Assembly (NCBI GenBank): GCA_023398955.1
Contig: JAEWRL010000177.1
Location: 1 to 64,000 of the forward strand
DNA length: 64,000 nt
Direction of reading: 5' to 3'
Source: Pseudomonadota bacterium
Lineage (GTDB): Bacteria; Myxococcota_A; Polyangia; Polyangiales; Polyangiaceae
Part shown: positions 60,099-64,000 of the stretch, piece by piece
How the letters are laid out: the number at the start of each line of letters is the position of its first letter
Position numbering within the stretch: the stretch's first letter is position 1
The notes under the pieces: generated by a model
What the model was told of the DNA's origin: nothing
Databases searched by the model: none
Seen by the model: the letters and a program-made list of their open reading frames with translations, nothing else
Translations under genes and position numbers: made by a program

Positions 60099-61904
60099 AT
60101 GATGAAAGCTCGACTCATCAGCAACGCTTGGTTGCTTACAGGAGTGTTGATAACTGTGGGCTGTTCCGATGATTCGTCGACGGACAGATATCCTGCCGTC
60201 GGAGGCCAGGGTGCCGTGGGCGGCAGCCCAACGGGAGGCGGTGCGGCTGTCGGGCTTGGTGGGGCTACCGGAATTGGTGGCTTCCAGGCCAGTCTCGGTG
60301 GCGGAGCACCCCTAGGTGGCGCGACCGCCGCCGGAGGGACCGTGGGGGCTCTGGGCGGCAACACCGGGCAGATGGGTGGCTCGACGGGGGCCCTGGGCGG
60401 GAGTACCGGGCAGATGGGTGGCTCGACGGGGGCTCTGGGTGGCTCAACAGGGGCTCTGGGTGGCAGCACCGGGCAGATGGGTGGCACGGCCGGCTCCCTC
60501 GGGGGCGCCATCGAACAAACCGGCGGCACTGCTGGCCAGACGGGCGGTGCGGCTGGTTCCACGGGAGGGAGCACCGAGCCGCTTGGTGGGTATCACGTTC
60601 ATGGAGACTGGGCGGGGTTCGCGTTTACGTTCGCGACGGACGACGCCTCGATCGATCCGCCATCGGATCCCGGGTTCAACGATATGGTGGACCAGGACGG
60701 GCCCTACTGCGTGAGCGGGACGGTGGACGGCACGTCTACTTACACGTCGATTGCCGCCGTTGGCTTCAATACCAAACAGCAGAAGGTGGAAGATGCCGAA
60801 GTCGGCGCGGTCGTTTCCACTGGTGACGGCTTGGTGGTGAACATCAGCAACCCCGGTGTGTCGACTGCGTCGCCTACGCTGCGTATTCAGATTGAGGATG
60901 GGACCGCTGATAACCCGGATACAGAGGAAGATGAGGGGGTCGGCCATCGCTGGTGCGTGAATATCAGCCAGTTCGATACCGACGTGCCTCTTCCGTGGGA
61001 GAGCTTCAACACGGAGTGTTGGGCCGGCGGTGATGGCGAGCCATTCAACCCCAGCACCCCCATCGCCAAAGCCATCATCTACCTGCCTGACAACGGCGAA
61101 TCGCCACAGACCTTCGACTTCTGCGTTAACGCGATCGGCCCGACAAACGTCACCGGTCGAGGAACTGGCGAAGTCGTCGCGTCATGCGGAAACTCCGTAA
61201 GCTGGACATCGACCAGTACGAACGCACAATTCCAGAACATCCAGACAAGCGACGGGCACTACCGATTCCAGAGCAATGGCTGGGGCTGGACCGGAGGTGG
61301 TCACAACATTTCCCTGCTCCCAAGTTGTGGTTTCCGGATGGACACCCAGTCGTGTACTCGGACTGACGACAGTCCGTGCTCGTTCCCGTCCATTTACATT
61401 GGTCAAAGCGCAGATGGGCAACCGAGCGCCGGAAGTGGCTTGCCGGTTCAGATCAGCGCGATCAACAGCATCCCCACCTGTCTTGGCTGGTCTTCTGGCG
61501 GTACACCCGCCAGCGATGAGTACAACGTGTCCTTCGATGTGTGGTTCAACACTAGCTCGGGTGCACAGGAAGCAGAGACCTTCCTGATGCTATGGTTCCG
61601 GGATCCTCCGAGCTACCAGGCAGCAGGGGCCCCCGCTGCGGATGGTGTTATTATCGGCGACCAGATTTGGACGGTTTGGTATGGTCCAAACCATCAGCAA
61701 AGAAATGTGGTTAGCTATGTGGCACCAAGCGCTCGCGTTGACGGTCAGGCTTACTCGTTTAACCTGAAGGACTTCATCGACGATGCGGTGGACCGTCAAT
61801 ACCTGCGCCCGGACCAGTACCTCATCTCCATCATGGCTGGCATGGAGATCTGGGGTGGAGCCCAGGGTGCAAGCATCGACGGCTTCCGGACCGAGATCCA
61901 GTAG
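60099..61904 (+). CDS. surface lipoprotein with a GH12-like C-terminal domain
   Basis: 601 aa from the ATG at 60099, with GGAGG 6 nt before; a second ATG follows directly. Lipobox WLLTGVLITVGC, then about 150 residues of Gly-rich linker containing near-copies of GGSTGALGGSTGQMGG. Residues about 165-365 form a beta-rich domain (WAGFAFTFATDD, GPYCVSGTVDG, VGHRWCVNISQFD) of carbohydrate-binding look. From about 400 to the end it resembles glycoside hydrolase family 12: FPSIYIGQSADGQ, LPVQISAINSIPTCLGW, YNVSFDVWFN, WTVWYGPN, FIDDAVDRQYL, SIMAGMEIWGGAQGASIDGF. The GH12 nucleophile Glu (E-x-M-x-W) is Phe495 here (FLMLW), while the acid/base Glu583 is present. Confidence 0.8.
   Translation: MMKARLISNAWLLTGVLITVGCSDDSSTDRYPAVGGQGAVGGSPTGGGAAVGLGGATGIGGFQASLGGGAPLGGATAAGGTVGALGGNTGQMGGSTGALGGSTGQMGGSTGALGGSTGALGGSTGQMGGTAGSLGGAIEQTGGTAGQTGGAAGSTGGSTEPLGGYHVHGDWAGFAFTFATDDASIDPPSDPGFNDMVDQDGPYCVSGTVDGTSTYTSIAAVGFNTKQQKVEDAEVGAVVSTGDGLVVNISNPGVSTASPTLRIQIEDGTADNPDTEEDEGVGHRWCVNISQFDTDVPLPWESFNTECWAGGDGEPFNPSTPIAKAIIYLPDNGESPQTFDFCVNAIGPTNVTGRGTGEVVASCGNSVSWTSTSTNAQFQNIQTSDGHYRFQSNGWGWTGGGHNISLLPSCGFRMDTQSCTRTDDSPCSFPSIYIGQSADGQPSAGSGLPVQISAINSIPTCLGWSSGGTPASDEYNVSFDVWFNTSSGAQEAETFLMLWFRDPPSYQAAGAPAADGVIIGDQIWTVWYGPNHQQRNVVSYVAPSARVDGQAYSFNLKDFIDDAVDRQYLRPDQYLISIMAGMEIWGGAQGASIDGFRTEIQ
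60354..60490. repeat. tandem Gly-rich repeat in the lipoprotein linker
   Basis: Copies of a roughly 42-bp unit and part-units such as GGGCAGATGGGTGGC and GGGGGCTCTGGG, encoding GGSTGQMGGSTGALGG-like peptides. The copies differ by a few bases, mostly silent. Multiples of three keep the frame. Low-complexity spacer rather than a folded domain. Confidence 0.8.
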
Positions 61905-61928
61905 CCCACCCTAAACCCCGAACGATAG

Positions 61929-61963
61929 AACCGCCGCTCCCTGCGCTCGTAGGGGCGGCGGTT
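61929..61963 (+). terminator. terminator hairpin after the GH12-like lipoprotein gene
   Basis: AACCGCCGCTCC (61929-61940) pairs with GGGGCGGCGGTT (61952-61963) around an 11-base loop, with one G-T wobble. It is followed by ATGTCTT. It lies 25 nt after the stop. The T tract is short because the intron 5' end begins 7 nt further on. Confidence 0.8.
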
Positions 61964-61970
61964 ATGTCTT

Positions 61971-62300
61971 GTGCGCCCAGCACGGGCGCTGTCTAGCGGG
62001 TGCAAGTCCCCCCAGAGGAGGTCATCTCGATCGAAGGGAACCGCAACTGCGGAAGGGCGACCGACCGTGCGGAGGACGCGGGGAGCGAAACCGCAGGCTG
62101 ATGTACAAGAACCGGATGCGAGGCGTTTGTCGAGCGGGGTGAGCGGGCACGAGACCGCAAAGCTCTGTTACCAAGGCTTAGACGACGTAATTCGGCGGTC
62201 GCGCGGTGAAGGCGTTCTTACCTGGGGGTCTCGCCTTGCACCTGAAAGGGCGCCGCTCGGACTGGAGGCCCCCCGAGCGGAGCGAGAGTGTTGGTGAGCG
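61971..62300 (+). mobile_element. group II intron 5' part (class C-like), without reverse transcriptase
   Basis: Starts GTGCGCCCAGCACGGGCG at 61971, then CTAGCGGGTGCAAGTCC, the typical 5' start and first stems of bacterial group II introns. The next 250 bp hold further structured pieces (for example ACCGGATGCGAGGCG, GAGCGGGCACGAGACCGC, CTTACCTGGGGGTCTCGCC). It begins directly downstream of a terminator hairpin, the preferred target of class C introns. No RT frame and no domain V-like hairpin with the usual AGC/GTT core is recognisable in the following 500 bp, so the 3' part is missing or has moved. The 3' limit given is approximate. Confidence 0.75.
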
Positions 62301-62810
62301 TTTCGCGGCACGGACGCGCGATCAGCTCGGAACGGGTCGCCGCGAAATACAGCGGAACCAAGCCCGCAGTGGTGAGCGTTCTGGGATGTTCATCCACGTG
62401 GCCCTTCCCATCCGCTACTTCGACGAGTTGGGCGTGCCCCGCTCGGCGTGTGAGTCCGGGCTCGGCAAGACGGATACCGGTGGCGCGTAGCTCCCACGAT
62501 CCGGGCATTGGGCCGCGGGTTTCACTGGGAGGATTCCGTAGCTGGCGGAAAGTCTCCGGGTTCTTCCCGCGGACCGGAATTCTGCCGAAAGCCTCGGATA
62601 AGTGGCGATTGGTTCGGCGAAGCGTGACGTCGCGGGGCAAGGTCATGTAGCCTGCTCATCACGATAGTGGGCGTCGATGCGGGCCACGGCGATCAGCGCC
62701 GTGACCCCCGCTTCGGAAATTGCCTGGTGTGGTTGAACTCGGCGTCTGCCCTGGGCGCCCGGGAAATCGCGCTTGCAGATCGGGAAGCCGCGCTGCAAGA
62801 GGAGTCACTG
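62301..62810. other. tail of the intron region, no clear gene
   Basis: An open minus-strand frame (62218-62646) gives 142 residues with Arg/Pro/Glu-rich sequence and no recognisable family; it overlaps the intron 5' part and is probably not a gene. A plus-strand frame ending near 62490 reads IRYFDELGVPRSACESG, also of no known family. The stretch may be the decayed rest of the intron. Confidence 0.35.
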
Positions 62811-63740
62811 ATGAAGAATCGCTCGAGGGTTTCAGTTGCCGCCTCGCTCTTCGCTATTCTGGTTGGTGGAGTGGCGTGGGCGCAGGCGGATGGATCGCAG
62901 GCGGCCCAGCCGAAGCAGGATCAGCCTGCACGCCCGGCGCCGGGAGCGGTACCGCGCGGTGCCGCTGATAAGGCGCCGGGGCCCGGGCCTACCCCAGCAC
63001 TCCGCGGAGCCGGCGACCCTGTCGTCAGAAATAACGCCCAGGGTGACCTGCGCAAGGAGGCTCGGGAGAAAGCGAAGGAGTCTCGAGAGGCAGCAAGGGA
63101 GGCCCGCAAGCAGGCTCGCGCTGACGCCAGGGAGGCCCGCCAGGACGCCCGAGAGACGCGCAAGGAAGCGCGTGACGGTGGCATGAGCGACGAAGAGCGG
63201 CGCTTGGCACGCGAGAAGCTGCGCGAGCGCCTTCAAGAGCGCCAGGCGAGGCTCCAGGAGATGTGGAAGAAGCGGCAAGAAACCCGCAAGCAGCGTCGCG
63301 ACGAGCGCAGGGCCCAGTTGAGCAAAAAGTGGGGTCAGAAGACGTCGAAACAGCCAGCCTTGCATCTCGAGCTCCGGCGCCACGCGTGGCGCATGGCGCG
63401 GCTGGCGCGCATTCGGGATCTCGCCGGAGTAGCGGAGGCGACTGAGCGCATCGAGCGGGTCGACACCCTCATTGCCAAGGAGCAGGCGCGCCACCAACAG
63501 CGTATGGACACGCTCAAAGCCGCCGCCGAGGCTACCGCGACAGGTGAGCAGGCGGACGGAGCCAACCCCGCGGCAGCCGCAGAACCGGCAGAACCGGCAG
63601 AACCGGCACCGCCCAGTGCATCCGCTGGTGCTGCACCGACGAAGCCCAGTGCGCCCGCTGGCGCTGCACCGACGAAGCCCAGTGCGCCCGGGGCGGCCGT
63701 TCCGACGAAGGATGCACCCACGACGGGAGGTGCGCCATGA
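62811..63740 (+). CDS. secreted highly charged coiled-coil protein
   Basis: 309 aa from the ATG at 62811 (AAGAGGAG upstream). Signal peptide VSVAASLFAILVGGVAWA. Residues 70-260 are almost all Arg, Glu, Lys, Ala and Gln (for example REARQDARETRKEARDG, LREKLRERLQERQARLQEMWK), one long helix or coiled coil. The C-terminus is Pro/Ala/Thr-rich with the repeat APTKPSAPAGA. Resembles periplasmic metal-sensing or chaperone-like helical proteins (Spy/CpxP-like) only in overall character. ATGA overlap with the next lipoprotein gene shows they are made together. Confidence 0.75.
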   Translation: MKNRSRVSVAASLFAILVGGVAWAQADGSQAAQPKQDQPARPAPGAVPRGAADKAPGPGPTPALRGAGDPVVRNNAQGDLRKEAREKAKESREAAREARKQARADAREARQDARETRKEARDGGMSDEERRLAREKLRERLQERQARLQEMWKKRQETRKQRRDERRAQLSKKWGQKTSKQPALHLELRRHAWRMARLARIRDLAGVAEATERIERVDTLIAKEQARHQQRMDTLKAAAEATATGEQADGANPAAAAEPAEPAEPAPPSASAGAAPTKPSAPAGAAPTKPSAPGAAVPTKDAPTTGGAP

Positions 63741-64000
63741 AGATCCAGATGAAGGATGGGAGCCGCGGAATGGACCACCAAGAAGACTTCAGAGCTTGCA
63801 TGCGGCGTGGCATCGCTTGTGTTCTCGTTCTGCCGATTCTCATGGCCGCCATGGCCTGCACGCGCGAAAAGGAAGAGGACGCACGCATCGACCCCATTCC
63901 CGTCCCGGAAGCACCGGCGACGCCTGCGCTCTCCGTGCCGGTGCGGGAGGAGCCCCAAATCGTCACGGGTCAACAGCCGAAGACGCTGGTGCCCGAGGAC
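63737..64000 (+). CDS. lipoprotein, runs off the right edge
   Basis: At least 88 residues. MKIQMKDGSRGMDHQE is followed by a lipoprotein signal, VLVLPILMAAMAC, then a charged and Pro-rich start of the mature part (REKEEDARIDPIPVPEAPATP). No stop before the window ends, so the folded part is not seen. Coupled by ATGA to the charged coiled-coil gene. A later ATG may be the true start since the n-region is long. Confidence 0.75.
   Translation, partial: MKIQMKDGSRGMDHQEDFRACMRRGIACVLVLPILMAAMACTREKEEDARIDPIPVPEAPATPALSVPVREEPQIVTGQQPKTLVPED

Noticed and set aside
62218..62646. 142-codon minus-strand frame over the intron region
   Set aside because: Overlaps the structured intron 5' part, has no ribosome site and no recognised family.

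Overview
The window looks like chromosomal DNA of a high-GC myxobacterium-like organism (Myxococcota, probably a polyangial lineage). The evidence for this is indirect: uniformly GC-rich codon use, GTG starts, many lipoproteins with Gly/Ala/Ser-rich linkers after the lipobox, an FHA-GAF-adenylate cyclase, an ECF sigma/FecR pair, and long Pro/Ala tails on housekeeping proteins. I see no rRNA, tRNA, CRISPR array, prophage or plasmid functions. About 50 genes are supported. Most are chromosomal housekeeping, envelope, stress or storage genes.

Layout. The left edge (about 300-880) holds a broken group II intron reverse transcriptase. Then come cardiolipin synthase (-), a lipoprotein (-), a universal stress protein (+), a FabG-type reductase (-), the yhaO-yhaN nuclease/ATPase pair (+), an aldo/keto reductase (-), a lipoprotein DsbA-like protein with a duplicated four-Cys module (-), and an ECF sigma-FecR-envelope protein operon (-, 15.2 to 12.3 kb). 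From 15.5 to 25.5 kb lie a GNAT-nitrilase fusion (-), OtsA-OtsB (+), a retropepsin-like protein (-), a large membrane P-loop NTPase followed by a small MscS channel (+), and a CDF metal transporter (+). From 25.7 to 31 kb lie a multipass membrane protein, a beta-barrel protein, a tiny lipoprotein and a plant-type enoyl-ACP reductase.

From 30.3 to 37.9 kb: glgC-glgM (ADP-glucose to maltose-1-phosphate/glycogen), an RsmG-like methyltransferase, an AmgK-like sugar kinase, and a compact GntR-trpB-trpA operon with its own palindromic operator, beside a guanine-deaminase-like gene. From 38 to 49.7 kb: topA with a lysine-rich tail, a tandem FKBP lipoprotein, a cysteine desulfurase, the folP-cdaA-cdaR operon (c-di-AMP synthesis), a SurA-like/UPF0158 pair and glpK. 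From 50 to 58 kb: the FHA-GAF-cyclase, accA, then the pgk-tpiA-secG glycolysis/secretion run ending in a GT-C-like membrane protein.

The right end is accessory: two surface lipoproteins with repeat linkers (one with a C-terminal GH12-like fold that seems to lack the nucleophile), a group II intron 5' part sitting directly behind a transcription terminator, and a secreted charged coiled-coil protein coupled to a lipoprotein that runs off the window.

Themes. Osmotic and envelope stress recurs: trehalose synthesis, a small-conductance channel with an ATPase partner, c-di-AMP synthesis, a universal stress protein and cardiolipin. The least familiar pieces are the membrane NTPase/MscS pair (20.2-24.5 kb), the duplicated C-x7-C-x9-C-x14-C module, the self-contained GntR-trpBA operon, and the GH12-like protein.
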